The notes beneath the pieces were generated by a model. That model was not told the origin of the DNA, did no database searches, and saw nothing but the letters and a program-made list of their open reading frames with translations. From Jannaschia pohangensis (GTDB lineage: Bacteria; Pseudomonadota; Alphaproteobacteria; Rhodobacterales; Rhodobacteraceae), in the NCBI RefSeq assembly GCF_900113875.1, contig NZ_FORA01000007.1, positions 1 to 64,000 on the forward strand: 64,000 bases of DNA. Reading direction: 5' to 3'. The translations under genes and the position numbers were made by a program. Shown in pieces: positions 1 through 9,381 of this stretch; the first letter of the stretch is position 1; each line of letters begins with the position of its first letter.

Positions 1-207
1 GTCGCCAAGCTCGGCCAGGCCGACAATGGCGTGACCGTCTCGACCCGCTCGGGCACTTCGGGCCTCGCCTACGACATCTTCAACGCCGACCAGGACAGCC
101 CCTCCGACCTGCGCGGCCTGAACGGCGCCACGTCCTTCTCGGGCCAACCCACTGTCGGCGCTGACATTTTCGCCCAGATCAAGGCCGCAAGCGCCGAAGA
201 CAAATGA
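1..207 (+). CDS. C-terminal end of an unidentified protein (partial)
   Basis: An open frame runs from the first base to a TGA at 205-207, giving 68 residues that end in ...IKAASAEDK. The piece is rich in Gly, Ser, Thr, Ala and Asp with no obvious membrane segment. I do not recognise the family. A strong hairpin terminator follows about 55 bases downstream, so this is the last gene of its transcript. The start lies outside the window. Confidence 0.6.
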   Translation, partial: VAKLGQADNGVTVSTRSGTSGLAYDIFNADQDSPSDLRGLNGATSFSGQPTVGADIFAQIKAASAEDK

Positions 208-263
208 TCTAGACGACCCCGCATCCCGCCAATCTCTCTCCCCCGAGGTGCGTTGCGGCACGG

Positions 264-308
264 ACACCCCCCGGTTCAGCGAAAGCTGCCGGGGGGTGTT
301 CTTTTGTC
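264..308 (+). terminator. Rho-independent terminator
   Basis: A perfect 11-base stem, ACACCCCCCGG (264-274) with CCGGGGGGTGT (289-299), encloses an inner CAGC/GCTG stem capped by GAAA and is followed by TTCTTTTGT. It ends the gene running in from the left edge. It also lies just past the stop of the minus-strand gene at 307, but the minus side has no T run. Confidence 0.9.
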
Positions 309-831
309 AGCTGTGTGTCTTGCGCGGACCGGGCAGTCCGGACATGGGCAGGATACCGCAAGGATTTGACGCATCAGGCGAAATCGCCAGCGGCGTATCG
401 GGCGAGATGCCGGATTCCTCGATGAACTGGCCGTTGACGCAGACATCCTGCGCCCGGTTGCCGCCGTTGAAGCCGAACCCCGGATTGCCGCAGTCGTCGG
501 CGAAGCCGTTGGCGTTCCACTCCTGATAGGTGCCTTCGGCCGGATAGCCGCCCATGGCGAAGGCCAATGCCCGGGCGTCGAAGCGGAGGGTGAAGGACGT
601 CTCGGGCGTGCGGTCCTTGAGCGACCATTCCCCGAGCCAGACATCTTCCAGCCAGCCGGTGATGCCGAAGCCGTCCACATCGTCTTCGGTCACGATGCTG
701 TCCGCCAGGGTGTCGGGATAGGAGATGTAGCCTTCGATCCGGTAGCCGTTCGCACCCAACCAGCAGAACGAATGCGTGACTGCCTGTGCCGGCGAGGCCA
801 GGGCCAGGACAAGGGCCGCCGCGCGGATCAT
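307..831 (-). CDS. Secreted hypothetical protein
   Basis: The 174-residue product starts with a short signal peptide (AAALVLALASPAQA, cleavage predicted near residue 17), so it is probably periplasmic or secreted. The mature part has four Cys (one near the N terminus, three in the C-terminal third, around DDCGNPGFGFNGG and VCVNG) that could form disulfides. I do not recognise the family. Its ATG overlaps the folC stop by four bases (ATGA), so it is the last gene of an accD-folC transcript and is probably translationally coupled. No enzymatic motif is visible. Confidence 0.75.
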   Translation of the reverse strand: MIRAAALVLALASPAQAVTHSFCWLGANGYRIEGYISYPDTLADSIVTEDDVDGFGITGWLEDVWLGEWSLKDRTPETSFTLRFDARALAFAMGGYPAEGTYQEWNANGFADDCGNPGFGFNGGNRAQDVCVNGQFIEESGISPDTPLAISPDASNPCGILPMSGLPGPRKTHS

Positions 832-2093
832 CCGTTTTCCCTCAGGATACTGCCTGCAAGATAGAGCGAGCCGCAGATCAGGATACGGGCATCCGGGTCG
901 GTCGCTGTGATCGTCGCGATGGCCGATGCCACGCTGTCCGCCGTGGTGGCCGCGATACCCGCGCGGGCAGCGGCGGCAACGGTGTCGGCGGCGCTCAGGG
1001 TGTTCGCTTCGCCCGGGATGGAGACGCCTTGAAACGAGGCCGCGTGGCGAGCCAGAGGTGTCATGTAGCCGGTCGCATCCTTGGTATTGAGCATTCCGCA
1101 GATCAGGTGCAGCGGCTTCGGTGGCAGACGGTCCAGCACCTCGGCCAGGGCAAGGCCTGCGGCGGGGTTATGGCCGCCGTCCAGCCACAGCTCGGCCCGA
1201 CCTGCGGCCTGAACCAGCGGGCCGGTCTTCAGCCGCTGCATCCGTGCGGGCCAGACGGCGCGGGTCATTGCGGCATCGGCGGCCCCGGGCCGTTTCAGGG
1301 CGCGCAGGGCGGCGATCACCATGCCGGCATTCTGAGCCTGATGCGCGCCGATGAGGCGCGGCAGGGGCAGGTCCATCAGCCCGCCCTCGTCCTCGAAGAC
1401 CAGTCGCCCGTTCTCCTCGGTGACGTGCCAGTGCTGGCCGTGAACCTGCAACGGGGCGCCCATGCGGGCCGCGCGATACTCGATCACCTCGAGGGCGCGC
1501 TCTTCCTGCGGGCCGACGATGCAGGGGGTTCCGGGCTTGATGATCCCGGCCTTCTCGCCCGCGATGGCCTCGATCGTATTGCCGAGGAAGGCCTCGTGGT
1601 CCATCGAGACGGGCGTGATGATCGTCAGGGCCGGGTCGATGACGTTGGTCGCATCCAGCCGCCCGCCCAGCCCGACTTCCAGCAGGGTCCAGTCGGCGGG
1701 CACGCGGGAAAAGGCCAGGAAGGCGGCACAGGTCGTGATCTCGAAGAAGGTGATCGGGGCCTCGCCGTTGGCGCGTTCGCACTCCTCCAGCAGGCGGGCC
1801 AGGTCGTCTTCGGCGATCAGATCGCCCGCGACGCGGATGCGTTCGTGAAAGCGCGCGAGATGCGGGGAGGTATAGATGTGAACCACCTCGCCCGCGCCCT
1901 CCAGCCCGGCGCGCAGCATCGCCACCGTCGACCCCTTGCCATTGGTGCCGGCCACATGGATCACCGGCGGAATGCGACGTTCCGGGTGACCCAGGGCCGC
2001 AAGCAGGTGATGCACCCGATCGAGGACGAGGTCGATCACCTTGGGATGAAGCGACATCAACCGGCTGAGGATGACATCCGAACCTTGGGTCAT
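828..2093 (-). CDS. folC: Bifunctional folylpolyglutamate synthase/dihydrofolate synthase
   Basis: FolC adds glutamate to dihydropteroate and to reduced folates in the cytoplasm, using ATP. The 421-residue length is normal for the family. The ATP-binding loop GTNGKGST is at residues 49-56, followed by the TSPHL..FHERIRV signature near residues 76-89. A Mur-ligase-type central domain contains NVIDP and SMDHEAFLG. The gene overlaps accD upstream and the small secreted gene downstream by four bases each. The accD-folC order is common in Proteobacteria, which supports the call. Confidence 0.95.
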   Translation of the reverse strand: MTQGSDVILSRLMSLHPKVIDLVLDRVHHLLAALGHPERRIPPVIHVAGTNGKGSTVAMLRAGLEGAGEVVHIYTSPHLARFHERIRVAGDLIAEDDLARLLEECERANGEAPITFFEITTCAAFLAFSRVPADWTLLEVGLGGRLDATNVIDPALTIITPVSMDHEAFLGNTIEAIAGEKAGIIKPGTPCIVGPQEERALEVIEYRAARMGAPLQVHGQHWHVTEENGRLVFEDEGGLMDLPLPRLIGAHQAQNAGMVIAALRALKRPGAADAAMTRAVWPARMQRLKTGPLVQAAGRAELWLDGGHNPAAGLALAEVLDRLPPKPLHLICGMLNTKDATGYMTPLARHAASFQGVSIPGEANTLSAADTVAAAARAGIAATTADSVASAIATITATDPDARILICGSLYLAGSILRENG

Positions 2094-3049
2094 CCCTTGG
2101 CGGTCTCGGTCGCAGGGGGCGTGGCGGCCGTCTCGGGGGCGGGATCGGCGGCGGGGGCCTCTTCGGGCAACGGTTGCGGCAGGTCGCCATGGACCACGGG
2201 ACTTTGCCCCGTCAACATCCGCAGGATCGTGGCCAACTCGTCACGCAACTGGCCGCGCGGAGTCACGCGGTCGAGCATGCCGTGATCGAGCAGGTATTCG
2301 GCCCGCTGGAACCCTTCGGGCAACGTCTCGCGGATGGTCTGTTCGATGACACGGGGGCCGGCAAAACAGATCAGCGCATTCGGCTCGGCGATATGGACAT
2401 CCCCGAGCATCGCATAGGAAGCGGTGACGCCACCCGTCGTCGGATGGGTCAGGACCACCACATAGGGCAGGCCGGCCTCCTTGAGCATCTCGATCGCGAC
2501 GGTCGTGCGGGGCATCTGCATCAGGCTGAGGATGCCTTCCTGCATTCGCGCGCCGCCCGCCGCGGAAAACAGGACCAGCGGGCGTTTCAGGGCGACGGCG
2601 CGTTCGGCGGCGGCGATGATGGCGTTGCCGACATACATGCCCATGGACCCGGCCATGAAGCCGAAATCCTGAGCGGCGGCGACGATGGGCGTGCGGTGCA
2701 TCTCGCCCTCGGCCACCAGCATCGCCTCGGCCTCGTTCGCGGCCTTCTGGGCGGCGCGCAGGCGTTCGGGATATTTCTTCTGGTCGCGGAACTTCAGCGG
2801 GTCTTCGATGGGTTTCGGCACCGCCACTTCGGTAAAGATGCCGCCATCGAACAGCGCCTCGAACCGTTCGCGCGGCGCGATGTGCATGTGATGGCCACAG
2901 CTGGAGCAAACGCGCAGGTTGTCGGCCAATTCGCGGTGGAACAGCATCGTTCCGCAGTCGTCGCACTTCGTCCAGAGGTTCTCGGGCACTTCGCGACGCG
3001 AGAAGAGCGAGTTGATCTTGGGCCGGACGTAGTTCGAAATCCAGTTCAT
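2090..3049 (-). CDS. accD: Acetyl-CoA carboxylase carboxyltransferase subunit beta
   Basis: AccD forms the carboxyltransferase of acetyl-CoA carboxylase with AccA, making malonyl-CoA for fatty acid synthesis. The N-terminal zinc ribbon is intact with Cys 29, 32, 48 and 51 (CDDC...CSSC), followed by the crotonase-like carboxyltransferase domain ([29 protein letters not shown]). The last ~35 residues form a Pro/Ala/Glu-rich tail. The ATG at 3049 is preceded by AGGGAAA. It is the first gene of the accD-folC-secreted protein unit, with a 4-base overlap into folC. Confidence 0.96.
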   Translation of the reverse strand: MNWISNYVRPKINSLFSRREVPENLWTKCDDCGTMLFHRELADNLRVCSSCGHHMHIAPRERFEALFDGGIFTEVAVPKPIEDPLKFRDQKKYPERLRAAQKAANEAEAMLVAEGEMHRTPIVAAAQDFGFMAGSMGMYVGNAIIAAAERAVALKRPLVLFSAAGGARMQEGILSLMQMPRTTVAIEMLKEAGLPYVVVLTHPTTGGVTASYAMLGDVHIAEPNALICFAGPRVIEQTIRETLPEGFQRAEYLLDHGMLDRVTPRGQLRDELATILRMLTGQSPVVHGDLPQPLPEEAPAADPAPETAATPPATETAKG

Positions 3050-3122
3050 GGTGTTTCCCTGCGCGTGTTCTGGCCGAGATAGCCATGGGGCGGCGGGATT
3101 GCAATTGCGGGGGTGCGCCGGG

Positions 3123-4058
3123 TCATTCCGGATACCCCCGCCGTGCCAGCCACAATCGCAGCAGCGCCCAGAGGGTGATTTGCGACAGCAGGATCATGGC
3201 AAGGTCGGTCCAGCCGAACACCGGATCCCAGGGCGCGAAAGGCAAGAGGTAGAGCGACAGCCCCGTCAGATCGCCCGCCATCGACACGATGAACATCGCA
3301 TAGAGGTTGTTGGCGAAATGCCAGGCCCAGGCCGGCCCAATCGACCCGGTGACCCGCGTCAGATCAGCCGCAAAGAGGCCTGAGAGAAGGATGGACACGA
3401 ACCAGAGCCCGTCATTGTCGGCCCAGGTCCCGAATTCCAGAAGATGCAACAGGTCCACATGGGCCGCCGCAAACAGAAGCGAGGGGGCACCCATCCAGAC
3501 CACCGGGCTTTGAAAGCGGGCGGCCAATTGGGATTGCAGGTAGCCGCGATAGAACAGCTCCTCTGCCCCGGTCTGTAACAGGAGGGCCGGCAGGATCAGC
3601 GGCGTCCAGGCCAGGACAAGCGCCAGCGGGCGATGCGCCGCGATCCCGTCGGTGTCGAAGAGCAACAGCTCCATCAGGGCCATCGACGCAAGGGTCAGCC
3701 CGAAGATGGGGATGAAGCACAGAAGCGGTTCTGGCCCCAGAAGGGACGACAGCGGGCGGTCATGGAGGAGCCGGGCCACAAGCGCCGTGCCCGCAACCAG
3801 CGAGATGAAAGACGCGAGGATCACGATCACGCCAAGCGGCGTTGTCCCGATGGTCCAGCGTCCGTCGAGCGGGGGAGCCTCGAACTCCATGATGGTCAGC
3901 ACCGTGAAGAGACCGCCAAGATTGAACGCCGCCTCGACCAGCAGGAAGCCCAGGATCACGCGCCAGACCTGGGGGTATGTGCGGGCCGAGGCGATGAAGA
4001 CCTCGAAGGCGCGCGTGCGCAGATGCGGGATCAAGTCGCGTGTGTCTGGCGCGACCAC
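3123..4058 (-). CDS. CPBP-family intramembrane metalloprotease (first of a tandem pair)
   Basis: This 311-residue protein has about seven to eight hydrophobic segments. It carries the CPBP (Abi/CAAX-protease-like) motif [10 protein letters not shown] with the glutamate pair at 166-167 and Arg171, and a later His at 200 (AAAHVDLLH) that fits the metal-binding site. Family members are membrane proteases, but the substrate is unknown here. The best start is the GTG at 4058, inside the end of the upstream paralogue; no ATG lies nearby. This gives a 28-base overlap between the two genes. The pair shares obvious sequence and probably arose by duplication. Confidence 0.85.
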   Translation of the reverse strand: MVAPDTRDLIPHLRTRAFEVFIASARTYPQVWRVILGFLLVEAAFNLGGLFTVLTIMEFEAPPLDGRWTIGTTPLGVIVILASFISLVAGTALVARLLHDRPLSSLLGPEPLLCFIPIFGLTLASMALMELLLFDTDGIAAHRPLALVLAWTPLILPALLLQTGAEELFYRGYLQSQLAARFQSPVVWMGAPSLLFAAAHVDLLHLLEFGTWADNDGLWFVSILLSGLFAADLTRVTGSIGPAWAWHFANNLYAMFIVSMAGDLTGLSLYLLPFAPWDPVFGWTDLAMILLSQITLWALLRLWLARRGYPE

Positions 4059-4915
4059 CAGAATCGGATCAGGGCCCAGGCCAGCAGCAGAAAGCCCATG
4101 TCGAGGAGCATCAGCGGCCCCAGTGTCGGATCATCCGGCGACGTGGTGAGGCGATAGAGGGCAAGCCCGCCAAGCGGTCCTTCGCTGCCCACGATGAGAA
4201 GGCCCGCGCAATTGTTGGCGAAATGCAGGCCCCAGGCCGCGCCAAGCCCGCCGGTCACCCGAGTCAGGTCGGCGGCGATCAGGCCGACGACCGTGATGAT
4301 GCCGACGACATAGAAGGTGTTGGCCCCGAACTGGCCGGGCTGGAAATGCAACGCCCCGAACAGGACACTGGGCAGAACCATCCAGACGATCGGGCTGCGG
4401 AAACGGGCGGCCAGTTGCGTCTGAAGATAGCCGCGAAAGGCCAGCTCTTCCGCCCCGGTTTGCAGCAGGAGGCCGATCAGGGCGAGCGGCAGGAAGGTCA
4501 GGAAGACGTCCCGTGGCGTATTTTCGACCACGGCCAGGGATGTGGGGATCAGCGCGCCGAGCAGATTGACCGCGACGACGGCGCCCGCCCCGACCACGAA
4601 GGGCATCAGCTGTCGCCGCCCGATCAGGGATGCCGCCTTGCGGCCATGGATGTAGCCGGCGGCGATAGTGCCAAGTGCCATGCCCGTAAAGGTGAACAGC
4701 GTCAGCAAGGTGCCCGTGGGCGAGCTGCCCGCGACGAAGCGGGACATCCAGGCCTCCATTTCGCCGAAGCCGATCATCAGACCAAGGGCCAGGAAGGCCC
4801 CGACCGTGCTGATGATCCAGCACACCAATATGACCAGCAGACCGACGAGAATGCGCCAGATCTGGGGTCGCCTGGTCGCCGGTGCGACGAAGCGTTCGAA
4901 TTCTGGGGTCCACAT
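4031..4915 (-). CDS. CPBP-family intramembrane metalloprotease (second of a tandem pair)
   Basis: The product has 294 residues with several membrane segments and the same catalytic signature as its neighbour: GAEELAFRGYLQTQLAARF with the glutamate pair at 156-157, and His190 in FGALHFQ. The true start is the ATG at 4915 (MWTPEFERF), although the frame stays open far upstream against ilvD; that extension is antisense shadow. The gene is divergent from ilvD with about 120 bases between. Its end overlaps the start of the downstream paralogue by 28 bases. Confidence 0.85.
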   Translation of the reverse strand: MWTPEFERFVAPATRRPQIWRILVGLLVILVCWIISTVGAFLALGLMIGFGEMEAWMSRFVAGSSPTGTLLTLFTFTGMALGTIAAGYIHGRKAASLIGRRQLMPFVVGAGAVVAVNLLGALIPTSLAVVENTPRDVFLTFLPLALIGLLLQTGAEELAFRGYLQTQLAARFRSPIVWMVLPSVLFGALHFQPGQFGANTFYVVGIITVVGLIAADLTRVTGGLGAAWGLHFANNCAGLLIVGSEGPLGGLALYRLTTSPDDPTLGPLMLLDMGFLLLAWALIRFWWSRQTHAT

Positions 4916-5038
4916 GCCCGATACCCTCTGCCTGTTTTCGCAGGACCCTAGACGCAGGTGGCAATCCCGACAACTGTGCTTGTCCCGTCTGGGTCGGGGG
5001 TCTATCCCCGTGCCAAACAGCGATGAAGGAAGACCGCC

Positions 5039-6772
5039 ATGGCGAAGGCCCACACCGACAAGACCAACCTGCCCAGCCGTCACGTGACCGAAGGTCCGGA
5101 ACGCGCACCGCACCGGTCGTATTTCTATGCCATGGGCCTGGGCGATGACGAGATTCACCAGCCCTGGGTCGGGGTCGCCACCTGCTGGAACGAGGCCGCG
5201 CCCTGCAACATCGCGCTGAACCGCCAGGCGCAGGCCGTCAAGCTCGGCGTAAAGCAGGGCAACGGCACCCCCCGCGAATTCACCACGATCACCGTGACCG
5301 ACGGCATCGCCATGGGACATGAGGGGATGCGGTCGTCGCTGGCCTCGCGCGATGCGATTGCCGACACGGTCGAGCTGACGATGCGCGGGCATTGCTATGA
5401 TGCGCTGGTGGGGCTTGCGGGCTGTGACAAGTCGCTGCCGGGCATGATGATGGCGATGGTGCGGCTCAACACGCCGTCGGTCTTCATCTATGGCGGGTCG
5501 ATCCTGCCGGGGCGTCTGAACGGCAAGGACGTGACGGTGCAGGACGTCTTCGAAGCCGTGGGCCAGCATCAGGCCGGCAACATGTCGGACGCAGAGCTGG
5601 AAATCCTGGAGCGGGTCGCCTGTCCGTCCGCCGGGGCCTGCGGCGGTCAGTTCACGGCCAATACCATGGCCTGCGTCTCCGAGGCGATCGGCCTCGCGCT
5701 GCCCAATTCGTCCGGTGCCCCCGCTCCCTATGAAAGCCGCGACCAGTACTCCATCGCCTCGGGTCTGGCGGTGATGAACCTGCTGGAAAAGAACATCCGG
5801 GCCCGCGATGTCGTGACGCGAAAGTCGCTCGAGAATGCGGCCCGTGTCGTGGCCTGCACCGGCGGGTCGACCAACGCCGGTCTGCACCTGCCTGCCATCG
5901 CCCACGAGGCGGGGATCGAGTTCACGCTTCAGGACGTCTGCGACATCTTCCGCGACACGCCCTATTTTGTCGACCTGAAGCCCGGGGGGCAATACGTCGC
6001 CAAGGACCTCTATGAGGCGGGCGGCGTGCCAATCGTCATGAAGGAGCTGCGCAAGGCCGGTCTGATCCACGAGGATTGCATGACCGCCACCGGCAAGACC
6101 ATGGGCGAAGTCATCGACGAGACGCGGGGCGAGGCCGACGGCAAGGTGATCTATCCCGTCGAGACGCCGATCACCAAGACCGGCGGCGTTGTCGGCCTGA
6201 TCGGCAACCTGGCCCCCGAGGGTGCCATCGTGAAAGTGGCGGGCATGGAGGCGCAGCACCAGATCTTCACCGGCCCCGCCCGCTGTTTCGAGAGCGAGGA
6301 AGAGGCCTTCGCCGCCGTCAAGGCGCGCCAGTACAAGGAAGGCGAAGTGATCGTCATCCGCAATGAAGGCCCCGCGGGCGGCCCCGGCATGCGCGAGATG
6401 CTGGCCACCACCGCCGCCCTGTCGGGTCAGGGCATGGGCAAGAAGGTCGCGCTCATCACCGATGGCCGCTTTTCGGGGGCGACGCGCGGGTTCTGCGTCG
6501 GTCACGTCGGGCCGGAAGCGGCCCATGGCGGCCCGATCGCGCTGTTGCGGAATGGCGATGTCATCACGCTCAACGCCATCGAAGGCACGATCAGCGTCGC
6601 GCTCAGCGACGAAGAGCTGATGGAGCGGAAGGCCGAGTGGAAAGGGCCGAAGCCCACGATCTATGCCTCGGGCGCGCTGTGGAAATATGCGCAACTTGTC
6701 GGGTCTGCCAAATACGGCGCCTGCACCCATCCCGGCGCCGCCGCCGAGCAGCACATCTATATGGATCTCTGA
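5039..6772 (+). CDS. ilvD: Dihydroxy-acid dehydratase
   Basis: IlvD dehydrates 2,3-dihydroxy-3-methyl acids to 2-keto acids in valine, leucine and isoleucine synthesis. The 577 residues are close to the family norm. Expected signatures are present: [11 protein letters not shown] (Cys49, Cys56), GCDKSLPGM (Cys129) and [16 protein letters not shown] (Cys195, Cys201). Cys56, 129 and 201 are the likely iron-sulfur ligands by family analogy. The end [14 protein letters not shown] is typical. The ATG follows AAGGAAG. Two unknown genes follow at 6 and 17 bases, so a small operon is likely. ilvE lies elsewhere in this window. Confidence 0.96.
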   Translation: MAKAHTDKTNLPSRHVTEGPERAPHRSYFYAMGLGDDEIHQPWVGVATCWNEAAPCNIALNRQAQAVKLGVKQGNGTPREFTTITVTDGIAMGHEGMRSSLASRDAIADTVELTMRGHCYDALVGLAGCDKSLPGMMMAMVRLNTPSVFIYGGSILPGRLNGKDVTVQDVFEAVGQHQAGNMSDAELEILERVACPSAGACGGQFTANTMACVSEAIGLALPNSSGAPAPYESRDQYSIASGLAVMNLLEKNIRARDVVTRKSLENAARVVACTGGSTNAGLHLPAIAHEAGIEFTLQDVCDIFRDTPYFVDLKPGGQYVAKDLYEAGGVPIVMKELRKAGLIHEDCMTATGKTMGEVIDETRGEADGKVIYPVETPITKTGGVVGLIGNLAPEGAIVKVAGMEAQHQIFTGPARCFESEEEAFAAVKARQYKEGEVIVIRNEGPAGGPGMREMLATTAALSGQGMGKKVALITDGRFSGATRGFCVGHVGPEAAHGGPIALLRNGDVITLNAIEGTISVALSDEELMERKAEWKGPKPTIYASGALWKYAQLVGSAKYGACTHPGAAAEQHIYMDL

Positions 6773-6778
6773 CCGGCC

Positions 6779-7564
6779 ATGGCCGACCGCCGCCTTCCCG
6801 GGCTGATCGAAAGCCTCCAGTCCCGGCGCGCGCTGCGCCGCTGGCAGGAGGCCGTCGACGCCGGTGAGGGTCTTGATACGGTGACGCTCGCCCGGCTTGC
6901 GCCACGCCTGCGCGACATGGTCGGCCTGACGGGTCGCCTGGCCGAGGAAGCGGACCGTCGGTTGATCGGGCGGCAGATCGGGCAGGCCGGCATCGACCGT
7001 CCAGCGCAATGCGACTGGGCCTGGCGTCCGCGTCCCTGGGCCGCAGCGCTGACGCCCACGGCTGTGGCGGGCGCGGTTGGCGGAACGAAGCTGGCCGAGG
7101 GTGTCACGCTGTTCCACGATTGTCCGCTGGCCGAGATTTCGCTGCGCCAGTCCCGCGCGACGACCCCCAAGGCCAAGGCCCCGTTTCACCTGACGCTGGA
7201 TGCGCTCGGCTTCGAGGGGTCGTTCCTGTCCCTGGCGCTCGACTTGCCGGAAGAGGGGGCCACGGGCCTTCGTCCGTCGCATATCGTGGGCATCGACCTT
7301 CGCGTCTGGATGGAACATCCCGCCGAGATCTTTGTCCGGCTCAACATCAAGCAGGGACCGAACACCGAACAATTGGTGAGCGAGTTGCGGCCCGGTGACC
7401 GGCCCGACAGCCCGCTCAGCGCCGATTTCGACCTGGGGTTTCACGACATCAACCCGGCGAAGGTCGAAAAGGCCTGGATCGATCTGATCTTCGAGCGTCC
7501 CGAGATGAACCTGGTGCGGATCGACGATCTGACCCTGACGCGCCGCCCGCGCGCCGACATCTGA
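6779..7564 (+). CDS. Conserved hypothetical protein (DUF6478-like)
   Basis: The 261-residue protein has no signal peptide or membrane segment. The N-terminal third is Arg- and Ala-rich and helical; the rest looks beta-rich (FHLTLDALGFEGSFLSLALDL, FDLGFHDINPAKVEKAWIDLIF). It resembles an uncharacterised family I associate with roseobacters (DUF6478), from memory only. It starts 6 bases after ilvD and is probably cotranscribed with it. No function can be assigned. Confidence 0.7.
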   Translation: MADRRLPGLIESLQSRRALRRWQEAVDAGEGLDTVTLARLAPRLRDMVGLTGRLAEEADRRLIGRQIGQAGIDRPAQCDWAWRPRPWAAALTPTAVAGAVGGTKLAEGVTLFHDCPLAEISLRQSRATTPKAKAPFHLTLDALGFEGSFLSLALDLPEEGATGLRPSHIVGIDLRVWMEHPAEIFVRLNIKQGPNTEQLVSELRPGDRPDSPLSADFDLGFHDINPAKVEKAWIDLIFERPEMNLVRIDDLTLTRRPRADI

Positions 7565-7581
7565 GACCGAGGAACGAGACG

Positions 7582-7932
7582 ATGGCCTGGACCTTGCATC
7601 GCACCGAAATCACCGGCGGCCTGTATCGCGGTCTTCTCGTGGGAAGCGGCGCGCCGCCGGACCTTGAGATGGCGCTCGACGGACAGGTGATCGGGCCCAT
7701 GACTGCGGCGAAGCTTGATCACGGCTGGCAGATCGAAGGCGAGATGGGGACCGGCCCCTTGACTGACGGGTCGCGAACGGTCGTCGTGCGGACCGTGTCA
7801 GGCGACATTCTGGACAGTGTCACGATTGTCACCGGATTGTCCGCGCCCGAGGATCTGCGGGCCGAGCTGTCCGTGTTGCGGGCCGAAATATCCTTGCTAA
7901 AGGCCGCAATTCGCCGCCTGAATCGCACCTGA
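7582..7932 (+). CDS. Small conserved hypothetical protein
   Basis: The 116-residue protein begins with a probable small beta domain (residues 1-85) and ends in a Leu/Ala-rich amphipathic helix (LRAELSVLRAEISLLKAAIRRL) that could form a coiled coil. GAGGAACGAG precedes the ATG. It lies 17 bases after the preceding unknown gene, at the end of the ilvD unit. I do not recognise a family. Confidence 0.65.
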   Translation: MAWTLHRTEITGGLYRGLLVGSGAPPDLEMALDGQVIGPMTAAKLDHGWQIEGEMGTGPLTDGSRTVVVRTVSGDILDSVTIVTGLSAPEDLRAELSVLRAEISLLKAAIRRLNRT

Positions 7933-7953
7933 TCGAGCGAAAATTAACTATTT

Positions 7954-7976
7954 AACAAATGCTTAATACATTTGTT
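7954..7976. promoter_or_regulatory. Interrupted palindrome upstream of the LysR gene
   Basis: AACAAATG (7954-7961) and CATTTGTT (7969-7976) are exact inverted copies around a 7-base AT-rich spacer. The surrounding 80 bases are far more AT-rich than the rest of the region. A second perfect palindrome, AACCTAGGTT, lies at 8061-8070, 33 bases before the lysR ATG. Either could be an operator for the LysR protein. The first could also act as a weak terminator for the ilvD unit. Confidence 0.45.
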
Positions 7977-8102
7977 TCGCTGTTTCCTGCCCCTGTTTAA
8001 TCCCGAAACCATCCCGAGATTGGCCGTAGTTCGGCACGGTCTCGCCGCATTCCTCCGACAAACCTAGGTTCAAGTTTTTCTAACGCCAAGGGTCTGCCGA
8101 AC

Positions 8103-9008
8103 ATGGATCGTCTGTCTGAAATGGAAGCCTTCGCCACGGTCGTCGACCAGGGCGGCTTCACCGATGCCGCCAAGAAATTGGGCATCTCCAAATCTGCCGT
8201 TTCCAAGCATGTTTCCTCACTCGAGACGCGCCTTGGGGCACGGCTTCTCAACCGAACGACCCGTCGAGTCAGCCCGACCGAAATCGGTCTGGCCTACTAC
8301 GACCGCGCCCGCCGCGTTCTCAACGATGCGGGTGAGGCCGATGCGCTGGTCACCTCCATGCAGAGCGCGCCGTCGGGCATCCTTCGCGTCTCGGTCGCGA
8401 CGGACTTCGGGGTCAACCACCTCTCTCCGATCCTGGGGACGTTCCTGCATGAGTATCCGGAAATCACGGTGAACATGCTGCTCGACAACCGCTATGTCGA
8501 ACTGATCTCCGAAGGGTTCGATCTTGCGGTTCGCATCGGCGAATTGGAAGACAGCTCCCTGCGGGCCCGCAAGCTGGCGGAAACGCACAAGCAGATGATC
8601 GTCTCTCCCGCCTATCTGGAGGAATACGGTCGCCCGCAGCGCATCGACGACCTCAACGAGCACAAGTTGCTGCATTATTCGAACCAGGCGACTGGCTCTG
8701 TCTGGAAGCTGACGGCCCCTTCGGGCGAAAAGCGTCAGGTTCGTTCGGCCGGCTGGTTGACGGTGAATGACGGGCAAAGCCTTCTCAACGCCGCCGTCAA
8801 TGGCCTGGGCATCGCGTTCCTGCCCGACTTCCTCTACGCAGAGGCGATGAAAGAGGGCAAACTTGTCCCCGCGATCGAGGGTATGGCCCCGGAGACCCAG
8901 GGCATCTATGCGGTCTATCCGCCGGGCCGCTACACCCAACCCAAGGTCCGCGCCTTCATCGACTTTCTCGTCGACAGCTTCCGCGAAAAGGGCCCCGGTA
9001 TCTGGTGA
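8103..9008 (+). CDS. LysR-family transcriptional regulator
   Basis: This 301-residue regulator has the typical N-terminal winged helix-turn-helix (GGFTDAAKKLGISKSAVSKHVSSLE, residues 18-42) followed by RLLNRTTRRVSPTEIG. The C-terminal periplasmic-binding-protein-like effector domain covers about residues 90-295. The sequence style matches the CrgA/PecT-like branch. It is transcribed alone, with no divergent target gene beside it, so its regulon cannot be read from context. The AT-rich upstream region contains two palindromes. Confidence 0.92.
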   Translation: MDRLSEMEAFATVVDQGGFTDAAKKLGISKSAVSKHVSSLETRLGARLLNRTTRRVSPTEIGLAYYDRARRVLNDAGEADALVTSMQSAPSGILRVSVATDFGVNHLSPILGTFLHEYPEITVNMLLDNRYVELISEGFDLAVRIGELEDSSLRARKLAETHKQMIVSPAYLEEYGRPQRIDDLNEHKLLHYSNQATGSVWKLTAPSGEKRQVRSAGWLTVNDGQSLLNAAVNGLGIAFLPDFLYAEAMKEGKLVPAIEGMAPETQGIYAVYPPGRYTQPKVRAFIDFLVDSFREKGPGIW

Positions 9009-9050
9009 CCTCGGACGCGACGGCCATCGCTGGCCGACCACCATTCTTGC

Positions 9051-9075
9051 GGCGGGCCCCTTCACAGGGCCCGCC
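9051..9075 (+). terminator. Hairpin after the LysR gene
   Basis: GGCGGGCCC (9051-9059) pairs exactly with GGGCCCGCC (9067-9075) around a 7-base loop, 43 bases past the lysR stop. The tail is GATTTCGGTTCT, so the T run is poor. It is probably a terminator of the lysR transcript. Confidence 0.6.
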
Positions 9076-9381
9076 GATTTCGGTTCTGCCGCAAGATGTG
9101 CGTTGAGAGCAAAGGCCTGCGATACCCTGTCCAATCGGGCATCTCGGCGGACCCGCACGACGTCCCGGAAAATCACCTTACCGCATCTGCGAATACGGCG
9201 TCGTCAGAATGACGGGCGTTCCCCAGGAAGCCCTTGGTACCCGACGGCAAGATGGGGTTCGGGACAACGTGGCGATCCGGGCGGAGGCGGCGAAGGGGAC
9301 TTTGATCGGAACCCCGAAGAACACTTTTCATTGCCTCGGGCAGGAGGGGCGCCTGACGACGGGCCCTTCCCGGCGAAGAAC
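9076..9381. other. Intergenic stretch, nothing convincing seen
   Basis: About 300 bases lie between the lysR terminator and the end of the chemoreceptor gene. Short open frames exist on both strands, but none has a ribosome binding site or a recognisable product. GC content is normal for the window. Confidence 0.4.

Noticed and set aside
4031-7444. Open frame of 1137 codons on the minus strand through ilvD and the next genes
   Set aside because: Only the part from the ATG at 4915 looks like a protein; the rest is the GC-rich mirror of ilvD, which has intact motifs.
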